35,474 nt of DNA from Microcystis viridis FACHB-1342 (lineage in GTDB: Bacteria; Cyanobacteriota; Cyanobacteriia; Cyanobacteriales; Microcystaceae). The stretch covers positions 1 to 35,474 of the forward strand of contig NZ_JACJSV010000050.1 in NCBI RefSeq assembly GCF_014698335.1, given 5' to 3'. The position numbers and the translations under genes are program-made. The first letter of the stretch is position 1, and every line of letters begins with the position of its first letter. Positions 1-8,067 of this stretch are shown here, in pieces. The notes under the pieces were generated by a model. It saw only the letters and a program-made list of their open reading frames with translations, searched no databases and had not been told where the DNA came from.

Positions 1-1
1 T

Positions 2-415
2 TTGATAATTAATCAAGATAATGGATCAGAAAATAATTCGAGACGAACTCAGTTTATGAAACGTATAGTTGAGTTTTCCCAAAAATATCAAGTTAATATA
101 CGTTTAGCTTACTATCCCCCCTACCATAGTAAATATAATCCTATTGAACGAACCTGGGCTGTGTTAGAAAACCATTGGAATGGGAGTATTTTAGATGAAA
201 TCGAAACAGCTTTGAAATTCGCCCAAACTATGACTTGGAAAGGAAAACACCCGATTGTTAAGTTGATTACTGAAACTTACGAAAAAGGAGTAAAGCTTAC
301 TAAAAAAGCCATGGAAAAAATCGAAGAAAAAATCGAACGTCTCACAGAATCAACGAATCAAGACTTTCCCGATTTGGGGCAATGGTTTATTGATATTTAT
401 TATGATAAGACCTAG
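2..415 (+). CDS. ISAzo13-family transposase, C-terminal part (cut by window edge)
   Basis: This is the C-terminal part of a DDE transposase; the rest lies left of the window. The frame is open from the first bases and ends with TAG at 413-415. Visible family signatures are a DNGSEN motif near the start (second catalytic Asp region) and a YYPPYHSKYNPIERTW block followed by VLENHWNG, which carries the catalytic Glu (PIER). This arrangement is typical of the ISAzo13 (Rhodopirellula-type) transposases common in cyanobacteria. The first Met in view is internal, so no true start is visible. A MITE is inserted directly behind the stop codon. I do not identify the right terminal repeat of the IS itself, so its boundary towards the truncated ATPase gene downstream is uncertain. 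Confidence 0.8.
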   Translation: MIINQDNGSENNSRRTQFMKRIVEFSQKYQVNIRLAYYPPYHSKYNPIERTWAVLENHWNGSILDEIETALKFAQTMTWKGKHPIVKLITETYEKGVKLTKKAMEKIEEKIERLTESTNQDFPDLGQWFIDIYYDKT

Positions 416-423
416 TTTGTAGT

Positions 424-610
424 GGCTCTTCGTTACTTGGTATGGTTCGATAGGGGGGCATAAATCGACTAAATCCTTATCTGGCAAGGGATTTAATTGA
501 TTAGTTCGCTCTAGATCGAAAATAATTAACAAAAATCGCTAAATGCCTTTCTATATAAGGGTTCCATCCCTTATAACCCCCGTTCATTGCATAACATAAA
601 CCGAAGAGCC
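424..610. mobile_element. 187-bp MITE with ISL3-like ends and 8-bp target duplication
   Basis: The element begins GGCTCTTCG (424-432) and ends with the complement CGAAGAGCC (602-610). The inner parts of the ends are also similar but imperfect. It is flanked by perfect 8-bp direct repeats TTTGTAGT (416-423 and 611-618). GGCTCTT-type ends and 8-bp duplications are the known signature of the ISL3 family, so I infer that an ISL3 transposase mobilises it. There is no coding capacity. Inside is a perfect 8-bp stem, TATAAGGG (554-561) with CCCTTATA (568-575). Confidence 0.85.
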
Positions 611-890
611 TTTGTAGTTAACTAAGATGGTTAGCTAAAAACTGTATTTGATTCTTTAACTTGTCCTTGTTATACTCGAAAAAGCTCGGAAGTATAAAAG
701 TTTATGCTGCTATTTTTTTTTCGGAAAAATAGGTTGTAATGGGAGACTCTTTGTTTTCCTAGACAAAAATAATTACTTTTTCAAAAAAACACTTTTCTAT
801 TTTTTTGTTGGGTATTTTATTCTCTGGAAGTCCCTTAAAGAGTTACCAAATGCACTTGCCGCCCATATTTTACCCGGTTTTCTGGCGAGT

Positions 891-2000
891 TTGACATCTA
901 GCAGTTGGAATATAATCACCCAAGACTTAGGGGGGGATTTGTCCCTTTATCTACAAGGTCGAGGACTCCAGAAAAAAGATTTTCAACGGATCACCGAGTT
1001 AGACCCCGATACGGAATTGATTGTTGCTTTGCCTAACTTTTTTGCGGAAGATCTCAAGGTCGCCATGCAAAGAGAGGGCGCTCCTGAAAAACTGGTGCTG
1101 TTTTTCGACACCCACGAAGCCTTTTGGGGAGAAGGGCGCAATCAAGGAAGTGCCAGATTTTTCAAGCAGGATGAGTGGCTGCGGTGTCTGTTGTCGCAGT
1201 TGTTGGAGTTGCCCCAAATTGTCATCGTCATGGCAGGACGGGAAATTCCCCAGTGGCATCGAGCCAGCTATTGTTCAATTACAGCGGACAAGTTAGAGTG
1301 CAGGCAAGTGTTCAACTTTCAAGTAACCGATGCCCTCGACTACCTACAAAGAGTCGGAATTGAGGATACCCAAGTGCAGCAGAGCTTGATTGCCTATAGT
1401 AGTTTTGATGGCGATTCCGTTCATCCTCTCTTGCTGGGGCTATGCGCGGATTTAGTCAGGATGGCGCCAGAAAAAAAAGAAGCCTTTACCGCTGCCGACT
1501 TTCAATCCGTTTCCGAGACAGGAGAGGGATTTAATCGGAAATTAGGGATTTTGGTAGAAAGGCTCCTAAAATACACGGACAGGGTGTTGGAAGATGCGGT
1601 TTATGTCTTGAGTGCCTGTCGAGCCTTTAATGAAGACCTTTACTTTCATCTGGGCGAATCCTTGAAATGCAATCCCTCCCATGCTGCCTTTGACTCGCTC
1701 CTCAGTTTTTCCTTCGTCTGGCAGGCAGAGCAACAAGGTGAAGGGTGGTATCGTCTTCATCCCTTCATCCGTCGTTTCAACCACGAGCAGAAGCGGGAGC
1801 GAACCCAGGCTGCCCATCAAGTCTTGGAGCGGTACTATCGAGAAAGGGGCAATCTGGCTGAAGCTCTCTATCATGCTTATTGGCATGGTCCTCTGAGAGC
1901 GAAAGAGGAGTGGATCGAAGTTTTTGGAAAAGCCAACCAACAGGAGGACAATGAACTATGTCAGGCACTAGCGGAAATCAAGAAAGAAATTCCTTTCTAG
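891..2000 (+). CDS. STAND/AAA-type ATPase fragment, N-terminus (Walker A) missing
   Basis: This fragment of a signalling ATPase carries a Walker-B-like strand LVLFFDTHEAFW at residues ~68-79, then helical winged-helix/sensor-like sequence and a start of TPR-like helices at the C-terminus (ALYHAYWHG...). No Walker A motif (GxxxxGKS/T) is present, although it should lie upstream of Walker B. The TTG at 891 is simply the first possible start. The frame stays open upstream to at least ~720, and the stretch from ~840 (ELPNALAAHILPGFLASL) still looks like coding sequence of this family. The 5' part therefore seems to have been lost or replaced, probably through the neighbouring IS/MITE. The C-terminus stops exactly where the next ORF continues the TPR region in another frame, which points to one original gene split by a 1-nt deletion near 1996. 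It is probably inactive as an ATPase. Confidence 0.65.
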   Translation: MTSSSWNIITQDLGGDLSLYLQGRGLQKKDFQRITELDPDTELIVALPNFFAEDLKVAMQREGAPEKLVLFFDTHEAFWGEGRNQGSARFFKQDEWLRCLLSQLLELPQIVIVMAGREIPQWHRASYCSITADKLECRQVFNFQVTDALDYLQRVGIEDTQVQQSLIAYSSFDGDSVHPLLLGLCADLVRMAPEKKEAFTAADFQSVSETGEGFNRKLGILVERLLKYTDRVLEDAVYVLSACRAFNEDLYFHLGESLKCNPSHAAFDSLLSFSFVWQAEQQGEGWYRLHPFIRRFNHEQKRERTQAAHQVLERYYRERGNLAEALYHAYWHGPLRAKEEWIEVFGKANQQEDNELCQALAEIKKEIPF

Positions 2001-2926
2001 ACGGTCAAATTGCCCAATTAATCGGGGATTATCTAACTCGCTTGCAGCGATATGAGGAAGCTAGGGAGGAATACCAAGAAGCTAGTGAAGGGTATGAAAA
2101 TATCTCTCCCGCTTCCCCGGACTTTGAGACAGCCCAAAATAACCAAAAAGTAGTTCTGGGAAAACTTAATCGCTTACCAGAGCGGCAGAAATCCAGTCAA
2201 GACTATCGTTTAGAAAAGCTCTTTGCTGTTGAAAAGGAACAATCTCGTTCAGTTTCCTTAAAAAGCCGAGTCAATTTGAGCCAATGGTTGCAAAATGTTT
2301 TTGAGGAAAGCTGGCAGACGATTGAACAGCTTTTTGCACCTGGAGAACCCTGTTTTGCCTATGCTTATGCCTTACGCGAGCGCGGGGCTGATTTTATGGA
2401 TTCCAAGACGGTTAGCGATTTAATTGAGACGATTTATACCAGTCAGGAGGAGCATCGCCGCAGACAAGCAGCACTGCGCTTGGGAGAGATGGGAACTGCA
2501 TCTTCTGAGGTATTGGCGGCTCTGACTCACTTGCTAGAGGCAACTCAGGATGAAGAAACCCGTTGGAGTGCGGCAGAGAGTTTATGGCGGCTCGCTCCGC
2601 ATAACTTGGCAGCCGGGTTGAGGAGAGTTAAAGATTTAGGAATGCTGATCGGGGAACACCCAGTGACTCTAATGGTGGCTGTCTTGCCTAAAACTGACCA
2701 AATGATAGCGGTTCTCCTCAGGGTCTATCCGATGCGAAACCAGAAATATTTGCCTGCCCACTTACAATTAGTAGTGTTAGATGAGGCTGGGAAAACCTTT
2801 TTGGAAACTGAGGCAAGAGAACTGGACAATTACATCCAACTCAAGTTTAGTGGTTCACCGGGAGAACAGTTCAGTGTCAGGGTGGGACTGGGAGAGGCAA
2901 ATATTACCGAAGATTTTACCCTCTAG
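1958..2926 (+). CDS. TPR/HEAT-repeat protein with C-terminal DUF1822 domain
   Basis: Residues ~12-75 are TPR-like (TRLQRYEEAREEYQEA), residues ~145-215 hold HEAT-like helices (RRQAALRLGEMG; RWSAAESLWRLAP), and the C-terminal ~75 residues match the DUF1822 ending (LRVYPMRNQKYLPAHL, DNYIQLKFSG, GEQFSVRVGL, ITEDF). DUF1822 proteins are a cyanobacterial family of unknown function often encoded beside CHAT proteins. The ATG at 1958 overlaps the preceding ORF by 43 nt. The first ~14 residues have no family look, whereas residues from LDGQIAQLIGDYL continue the preceding protein smoothly if one C is restored after TTTC. I therefore think this was the C-terminal half of a STAND-TPR-HEAT-DUF1822 protein. 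It may still be translated separately, as a scaffold or sensor for the CHAT protein. Confidence 0.75.
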   Translation: MSGTSGNQERNSFLDGQIAQLIGDYLTRLQRYEEAREEYQEASEGYENISPASPDFETAQNNQKVVLGKLNRLPERQKSSQDYRLEKLFAVEKEQSRSVSLKSRVNLSQWLQNVFEESWQTIEQLFAPGEPCFAYAYALRERGADFMDSKTVSDLIETIYTSQEEHRRRQAALRLGEMGTASSEVLAALTHLLEATQDEETRWSAAESLWRLAPHNLAAGLRRVKDLGMLIGEHPVTLMVAVLPKTDQMIAVLLRVYPMRNQKYLPAHLQLVVLDEAGKTFLETEARELDNYIQLKFSGSPGEQFSVRVGLGEANITEDFTL

Positions 2927-2989
2927 CAGAACTTTCCCCCTGAGAAATTGCTAGGAACTAAAGTACAAGTAAACGGAGAAAGTTTAATC

Positions 2990-3307
2990 ATGAAAACCGC
3001 ACTAACCGAATACAAGCATATTCAAATAGACGAACGCGGGATACCAATGATTGCAAGCTCGACAATGAAGGTGATTGATCTGGTGATGGCTCAGATGGCT
3101 TACGGTTGGACTCCTGAAGAAATTCAAATCAACCATCGCCATTTGAGTATGAGTCAGATTCACTCAGCCTTCGCCTACTATTGGGATCATAAAGAAGAAT
3201 TGGACGGGGCGATCGCTGCCGATCTGGAATATGCCCAAAAAATGCGGCACTCAGCGATCGAGTCGCCTTTTGTGGCCAGACTTAAAACACAAGGAATTCT
3301 CAAGTGA
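2990..3307 (+). CDS. DUF433 domain protein (VapB-like antitoxin fold)
   Basis: This 105-residue protein shows the DUF433 pattern: a short beta region, then VIDLVMAQMAYGWTPEEIQINHRHLSMSQIHSAFAYYW split here as VIDLVMAQMAYGWTPEEI and SMSQIHSAFAYYW, the winged-HTH-like core in which a region after the strand ends 'WxPEEI...HLS..QI..A.AYYW'. DUF433 proteins are mostly antitoxins of DUF5615/PIN-like toxins. No such toxin is next to it; instead it sits 31 bp upstream of the CHAT gene. The ATG at 2990 was chosen because AACGGAGAA lies at a Shine-Dalgarno distance; a TTG at 2948 would give a longer, unsupported N-terminus. Its role may be a DNA-binding autoregulator or inhibitor of the CHAT protein, which is inference only. 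Confidence 0.8.
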   Translation: MKTALTEYKHIQIDERGIPMIASSTMKVIDLVMAQMAYGWTPEEIQINHRHLSMSQIHSAFAYYWDHKEELDGAIAADLEYAQKMRHSAIESPFVARLKTQGILK

Positions 3308-3338
3308 GCCTCAAACTTTATTACGACAGGTGGTAGCG

Positions 3339-5030
3339 ATGGCTAAGTTAGTGACTGTTAAATTGGGAGAAGGCAACTGGGAACAGGGATTTCCTGTTAT
3401 CCTGCAAATTGCTGAGGAAGGCTCCCCTCCTTCGATCGAAGTTACAGGTAAATTGCCAAGCGCTCCGGAAATTCCCCAAAACTATGACCAATGGCAGTCT
3501 AGTTATAGACATTTGCCTGTTGTTGTCAGGCTAACAGCACCTGCTACCCAAATTACCAATGTTTCCACTACTGCCGACTGTCGCCAGACCCTTCAAACTT
3601 TGCAAGATAGCCTCAAACGCTGGCTGAACTCCGAGTCGTTTCGTCCAGTGAGAGAGCGTCTGTTAGAGAATTTGAACCGTTCCGAACCCATTCGCTTCAT
3701 CATTCAAGCTGGGGATGGCTATTTGCGGCGGCTACCTTGGAATTTGATTGAGTTCTTTGACCATTATCCCAAGTCAGAGGTTGCGATCGCCGCTCCTGTC
3801 TTTGAAAAAATTGTTAGCCCACCTTCCCCCACCAAAAGGCTGAGAATCTTGGCAATTTTAGGCAATAGCGAGGGCATTGACGTGACGGCAGATAGACGCT
3901 TCTTGGAGAATTTGCCAGGGGCTGAGACGGTTTTTTTGGTAGAACCGCCTCGACAAAAGATTAGCGAACAACTTTGGGAACAACACTGGGACATCCTTTT
4001 TTTTGCCGGACACAGCCATACGGAAGGGGAAGTGGGGCGCATTTATATTAATCAAAGGGAAAGTTTGACTATCGGTGAGTTAAAACATGGTTTGAGGACA
4101 GCGATCGAAGGGGGGTTACAGTTAGCCATTTTTAACTCTTGTGATGGGTTGGGGTTGGCCAAGGAATTGGAGAATTTGCAAATTCCTCAAGCGATCGTCA
4201 TGCGAGAACCTGTACCCGATAAGGTGGCACAGGAGTTTTTAAAGCATTTTCTCAAGGCATTTTCTAGGGGTAAATCTTTGTATTTGTCGGTGCGGACGGC
4301 GAGAGAACGTCTAGCTGAAGAAGGATTAGATACGGAACTGCCGGGGGTGATGGGGCTGCCCGTTATTTGTCAAAATCCTGCTGCCGTTCCTATAATTTGG
4401 CAAACTCAGAAGAGGCTGCCTATCCGTTTTTGGATAGCACTTCCCTTTGTTTTTGCCGCTTCGATGGCACTGGTGTTTATTATACCTAGCATTATCTCAA
4501 TGTCAAATCACAATGAAAATTCACCTCCAAATCGACCGCCAGAAATTGAAACCTATCAATTCCACAAGTACGGAATTTCAATAAAATATCCCCGTAACTG
4601 GCAATTACAAGAGGGAAAAGGCGACCTAGAAGGATCAGGAATTTTTGTCAAATTTTCACCAGATAAAAACGATTTATCCTCTTTTCCTCCTCGCCTTACT
4701 ATTAGCCTAGACGAATATTTGATTGGTCCACCTATGTTAGACGATTATGTGAATGACACTATCTCTAAAATAATAAATCAACAAAACTCCAGCATTATTC
4801 TTAGGTCTGAGCAGACGACCTTAGCGAATAATCAAGCTCATCTCATTGAGTATACTTGGCAAGATGATCTAGGTTTTCAGTTGAAATCTTTACAGTTCTT
4901 AATGATAAAAGGAGAAAAAATTTACAGAATCACCTACACGGCGGAAAATAAAGAATTTCCTGAGTTTTTGCCGCTTGTAACAAAGGTTATGATTAATTCA
5001 TTCCAAGTTGAACTGAATCCAAATCTCTAG
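3339..5030 (+). CDS. CHAT-domain (caspase-like) membrane protein with PsbP/Mog1-like C-terminal domain
   Basis: This 563-residue protein starts at ATG 3339, where the typical cyanobacterial N-terminus MAKLVTVKLGEGNWEQGFPV begins. A longer frame from 3231 overlaps the DUF433 gene and lacks family resemblance. Residues ~1-145 are the conserved N-terminal region of cyanobacterial CHAT proteins. Residues ~165-345 are the CHAT peptidase domain, with both catalytic residues: His225 in ILFFAGHSH and Cys268 in AIFNSCDGLG. One hydrophobic helix follows at ~363-387, then a domain at ~405-560 resembling the PsbP/Mog1 fold (YGISIKYPRNW ... YRITYT). CHAT proteins are caspase-related cysteine peptidases used in regulated proteolysis, defence and suicide circuits. 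With one helix, the peptidase is probably cytosolic and the PsbP-like domain extracytoplasmic. Substrate and trigger are unknown. Confidence 0.88.
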   Translation: MAKLVTVKLGEGNWEQGFPVILQIAEEGSPPSIEVTGKLPSAPEIPQNYDQWQSSYRHLPVVVRLTAPATQITNVSTTADCRQTLQTLQDSLKRWLNSESFRPVRERLLENLNRSEPIRFIIQAGDGYLRRLPWNLIEFFDHYPKSEVAIAAPVFEKIVSPPSPTKRLRILAILGNSEGIDVTADRRFLENLPGAETVFLVEPPRQKISEQLWEQHWDILFFAGHSHTEGEVGRIYINQRESLTIGELKHGLRTAIEGGLQLAIFNSCDGLGLAKELENLQIPQAIVMREPVPDKVAQEFLKHFLKAFSRGKSLYLSVRTARERLAEEGLDTELPGVMGLPVICQNPAAVPIIWQTQKRLPIRFWIALPFVFAASMALVFIIPSIISMSNHNENSPPNRPPEIETYQFHKYGISIKYPRNWQLQEGKGDLEGSGIFVKFSPDKNDLSSFPPRLTISLDEYLIGPPMLDDYVNDTISKIINQQNSSIILRSEQTTLANNQAHLIEYTWQDDLGFQLKSLQFLMIKGEKIYRITYTAENKEFPEFLPLVTKVMINSFQVELNPNL

Positions 5031-5087
5031 CAAAATATGAGGAGAAAAATCAATTTTGATAACAGGTCTACAGATTGAGAGAGAAAT

Positions 5088-7181
5088 TTATACTCTTCCA
5101 CCTAGAAGCTCATTAATTCTGTCAATCGCATCTTGGTAATCTTCTTTTCTATTTTGTTGTTTATAAAGTTCTGCTGCTTTTTTAAAATCTTCTAAGGCTT
5201 TTGGTTTTTCTCCGAGATCTCTATATGAAAGCCCGCGGTTGTAGTAAGCATTCGCCCAATCGGGAACCAGACGAATAACCTGAGTATGATCATTAATTGC
5301 TCCCCGATTATCTCCCAACTCACGATGAATCAAACCTCGCTCAAAGTACGCAATGTGATATTGAGGATCGTTGAGAATTGCTTGATTATAATCCTTGAGT
5401 GCTTCCTGATAAGCTTTAAACCGATTAGAATGAATCCAACCCCGAAGAAAATAGGCACGAGCATCTTTGGGGTTGAGGCTAATAGCTTGGTTCAGATCTT
5501 TAATAGCTTCTTGGTGTTCCCCTAATTCATCTCTAGCATCTGCCCGTTCTCTGTAGGCAGCTGCATATTTTGGGTTGCGCTTAATTGCTTCATTGTAATC
5601 GGATATTGACCCTTTATAATCTTTTAAGTAATAGCGGGCGTTTCCTCTGCCGAAATAGATACTCGCAGATCTAGGGACAGCAATATTCTCCTTAGTTAGA
5701 GTAACATCAAAATCTCCTCTATCTTTGCGTCTAAGCTTCAAGGTGACTTGAGTAACCGACTCACTGCTCATTTGATTAACAGTTAGTTCAACTAAATCTT
5801 CCGCACTTTTGTTCAGTGTTGATTTACCATTAATAGCTATAATTAAATCATCTAGAATCAAGCCTTGTTTGAAAGCAGGAGAGTTTTCAAAAATCTTGGT
5901 AATAATTAGCCCTTGACCAGATTCATGTCTCCGATATTGAAAACCCAAGCCAGAGTATTCTAAGAAGTTAAGGGCTTGAGTATAATCAGAGATCGCTCCT
6001 TGGTAGTCTTTTAAAGAATAGCGGGCATCGCCACGATTTTCGTAAGCCAGAAAAACATCAGGGTCGAGGCGAATTGCCTCAGTGTAATCCAAGATTGCTT
6101 TCTGATATTCCCCGAGTTCTGCATAGACAGTTCCTCGGTTGTTATAAGCTCCGCTGTATTCTGGATCGAGACGGATCGCATGGCTATAATCTTCGAGCGC
6201 ACCTTGGTTATCTTCACTATAATCACGAGCTAAACCACGCCAAAAATAAGCTCTGGAGTTGTTCGGGTTCAGCTTGATAACTTCAGTCATATCCGCAATG
6301 GCTGCTTGATATTTGTTTTGCTCGATATATGCGATGCCTCTTTGTAAATAAGCATCAACATTGTTAGGTGAAATTTGCAAAACGCGATTGTAAGCTGCAA
6401 TCGCTTCTTCATAGTTACCGCTATTGGCCTTAGATATTCCTAGAGTTAGTAAGTCTTCTGCAGTAGGCTGAAGAGCTACCGCAGGTGGCGATAGTACTGG
6501 ATTATTCCGAGCCGCCAAAAAAGTTTTGATAGGAATTGCCAACCTCAAAGCTCTATCATCTGGTGACTCACGTAGCCCATTAATACCAATTAGAAAACCC
6601 TTTTCATCTAACAACGGACCCCCTGACATCCCAACAAAGATAGTATTATTAACAACTAAAGCATAACCTCCACCTTCTGGCGTAGAGCGTCGTTCTATAA
6701 AAGAGCCAACATTAAAACTGTATTCACGTTTTTCGGTTTTTGGTTGTTTAGCCGTCCAACCCGAAGCGTAAACTATTGCAGAACCTATGATTTTGTCAGA
6801 ATCGCCTAACTTAGCAATTCTATAATTTTTATTACTCTCAAACTCCACTACTGCTAAGTCTAGCCCTGGTATTTCTTTTCTATTATAAATAGGATAACGA
6901 TTTCCATCTGAGGTTTGAATTTCATATTGTCCTGCTTGAAATTCATTACTTTTGTCGTTATAGAAAACATGACGACAAGTTAAGACAAAATATTTGTTAC
7001 CTTGTCGGTCAAAAATCACCCCAGAGCCAGTTCCTGCACCGTCAATTTTTACCGTAATTTCTTCAGCAATAACTTGAATCTCTTGAAGTGTCAACGCTAT
7101 AGCAAGCTGAGGTTGCACTAGACAAACCACTGCCCCAATTAGTGCGACTGGAATTTGATAGGAAAATTTCATCATTATCAT
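5088..7181 (-). CDS. Trypsin-like serine protease with TPR - PDZ - TPR architecture
   Basis: This 697-residue secreted or periplasmic protein has a signal peptide at ~1-30 (ending QLAIALT). Residues ~38-228 form an S1-type protease domain with a complete triad: His71 (TCRHVF), Asp108 (GLDLAVVEF) and Ser186 (GMSGGPLL). TPR repeats follow at ~244-400 (YEEAIAAYNRVLQISPNN type), then a PDZ-like domain at ~405-500 (GLIITKIFENSPAFKQGLILDD), then a second TPR array at ~505-690. The PDZ domain is thus sandwiched between two TPR arrays, unlike Deg/HtrA where it follows the protease directly. It is the last gene of a three-gene minus-strand operon (18 bp after the upstream protease) and converges on the CHAT gene with a 57-bp gap. 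ATGs at codons 1, 3 and 4 are all possible starts. A role in envelope proteolysis or assembly is likely; the substrate is unknown. Confidence 0.88.
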   Translation of the reverse strand: MIMMKFSYQIPVALIGAVVCLVQPQLAIALTLQEIQVIAEEITVKIDGAGTGSGVIFDRQGNKYFVLTCRHVFYNDKSNEFQAGQYEIQTSDGNRYPIYNRKEIPGLDLAVVEFESNKNYRIAKLGDSDKIIGSAIVYASGWTAKQPKTEKREYSFNVGSFIERRSTPEGGGYALVVNNTIFVGMSGGPLLDEKGFLIGINGLRESPDDRALRLAIPIKTFLAARNNPVLSPPAVALQPTAEDLLTLGISKANSGNYEEAIAAYNRVLQISPNNVDAYLQRGIAYIEQNKYQAAIADMTEVIKLNPNNSRAYFWRGLARDYSEDNQGALEDYSHAIRLDPEYSGAYNNRGTVYAELGEYQKAILDYTEAIRLDPDVFLAYENRGDARYSLKDYQGAISDYTQALNFLEYSGLGFQYRRHESGQGLIITKIFENSPAFKQGLILDDLIIAINGKSTLNKSAEDLVELTVNQMSSESVTQVTLKLRRKDRGDFDVTLTKENIAVPRSASIYFGRGNARYYLKDYKGSISDYNEAIKRNPKYAAAYRERADARDELGEHQEAIKDLNQAISLNPKDARAYFLRGWIHSNRFKAYQEALKDYNQAILNDPQYHIAYFERGLIHRELGDNRGAINDHTQVIRLVPDWANAYYNRGLSYRDLGEKPKALEDFKKAAELYKQQNRKEDYQDAIDRINELLGGRV

Positions 7182-7199
7182 ATTTCTTTTGAAGAATTA

Positions 7200-8045
7200 C
7201 TACTGCTTGTGGGTTCTGAGTGCTGGAAGTCCTAACTGTTTGAAGGTTTCAATGGGGATTCCCCAACTATATTGGCTCATTTTCTTATGTTGATCTGGTG
7301 TTGCTTCAGAATTATCTGTAAATTCATAGGGAATATCCCAGAGAGGTTCTGCGTGCATTCCATTAATAGCAATAACTTCACCCCGATGATTGAATAGTGG
7401 CCCCCCGCTCATTCCTTTTTCAATTACATTAGTATAGCCAATTTGATAGCCACCTTTTAAGGGCTTACTTAGTATCTGCGTGACTTTCCCGCTGGTAAAA
7501 ACAAAGCCAGTATTATAGTCTGTAATGGACGGTGAGATTGGCCTTGTAGATGATTCTACTGACAAGGGAAACCCTGCAGCAAACACCTCTTCTCCCACTA
7601 TCGCAGGATCACCAAAAGACGCTACTTTATATACAACCTTAAAGCTACGAAACTGCAACAAAGCCAAATCATTACCCTTAAATGATACAGACTGGAATAA
7701 ATTAGCTAAATAAACATGGCCATCTGAAGTCTGAATATGATATGGGGGAGTACCAGATCTCAGGACATGGGCATTAGTCAGAACTGTATAAACTGTTCCC
7801 TGACGGTTTGCTAGGAATCCCGCCCCTATGACTTCTCTTGAGAGAATTCTGACTGTGATAGACTGAGCCTGTTTTGGCAATTGCTCCGATATTAAAGATA
7901 GCCCAGCCGCTTGCCAAGATAAACCCAAAAGAGAAATCTTTGAGTCTCTACTTGGAATAGACACCCCACCATTGAGCAACCCAAAAGGAATGAAGATCGA
8001 TGAACTCCCCATACAAGCAACTACTATTACTGTCCGCCACCGCAT
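7200..8045 (-). CDS. Secreted trypsin-like serine protease (stand-alone)
   Basis: This 281-residue protein has a hydrophobic N-terminus (residues ~4-28, signal peptide or anchor). One S1-type protease domain spans ~60-275 with an intact triad: His93 (TNAHVL), Asp126 (GNDLALLQF) and Ser213 (GMSGGPLF). It has the same core as the protease domain of the next gene but no TPR or PDZ extension, so the two are likely paralogues. It lies 22 bp after the COP23 gene and 18 bp before the TPR protease, so the three are probably co-transcribed. It could process the COP23 protein or act with the TPR protease, which is an inference from neighbourhood only. Confidence 0.87.
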   Translation of the reverse strand: MRWRTVIVVACMGSSSIFIPFGLLNGGVSIPSRDSKISLLGLSWQAAGLSLISEQLPKQAQSITVRILSREVIGAGFLANRQGTVYTVLTNAHVLRSGTPPYHIQTSDGHVYLANLFQSVSFKGNDLALLQFRSFKVVYKVASFGDPAIVGEEVFAAGFPLSVESSTRPISPSITDYNTGFVFTSGKVTQILSKPLKGGYQIGYTNVIEKGMSGGPLFNHRGEVIAINGMHAEPLWDIPYEFTDNSEATPDQHKKMSQYSWGIPIETFKQLGLPALRTHKQ

Positions 8046-8067
8046 ATTAGTTTGTTTTGTAATTCAC

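Noticed and set aside
350-532. Minus-strand frame inside the MITE
   Set aside because: It lies across the MITE and transposase end with no start context or family match.
1985-2003. Programmed frameshift joining the two ATPase ORFs
   Set aside because: The -1 shift needed has no X XXY YYZ slippery heptamer at the junction; a simple 1-nt deletion explains it better.
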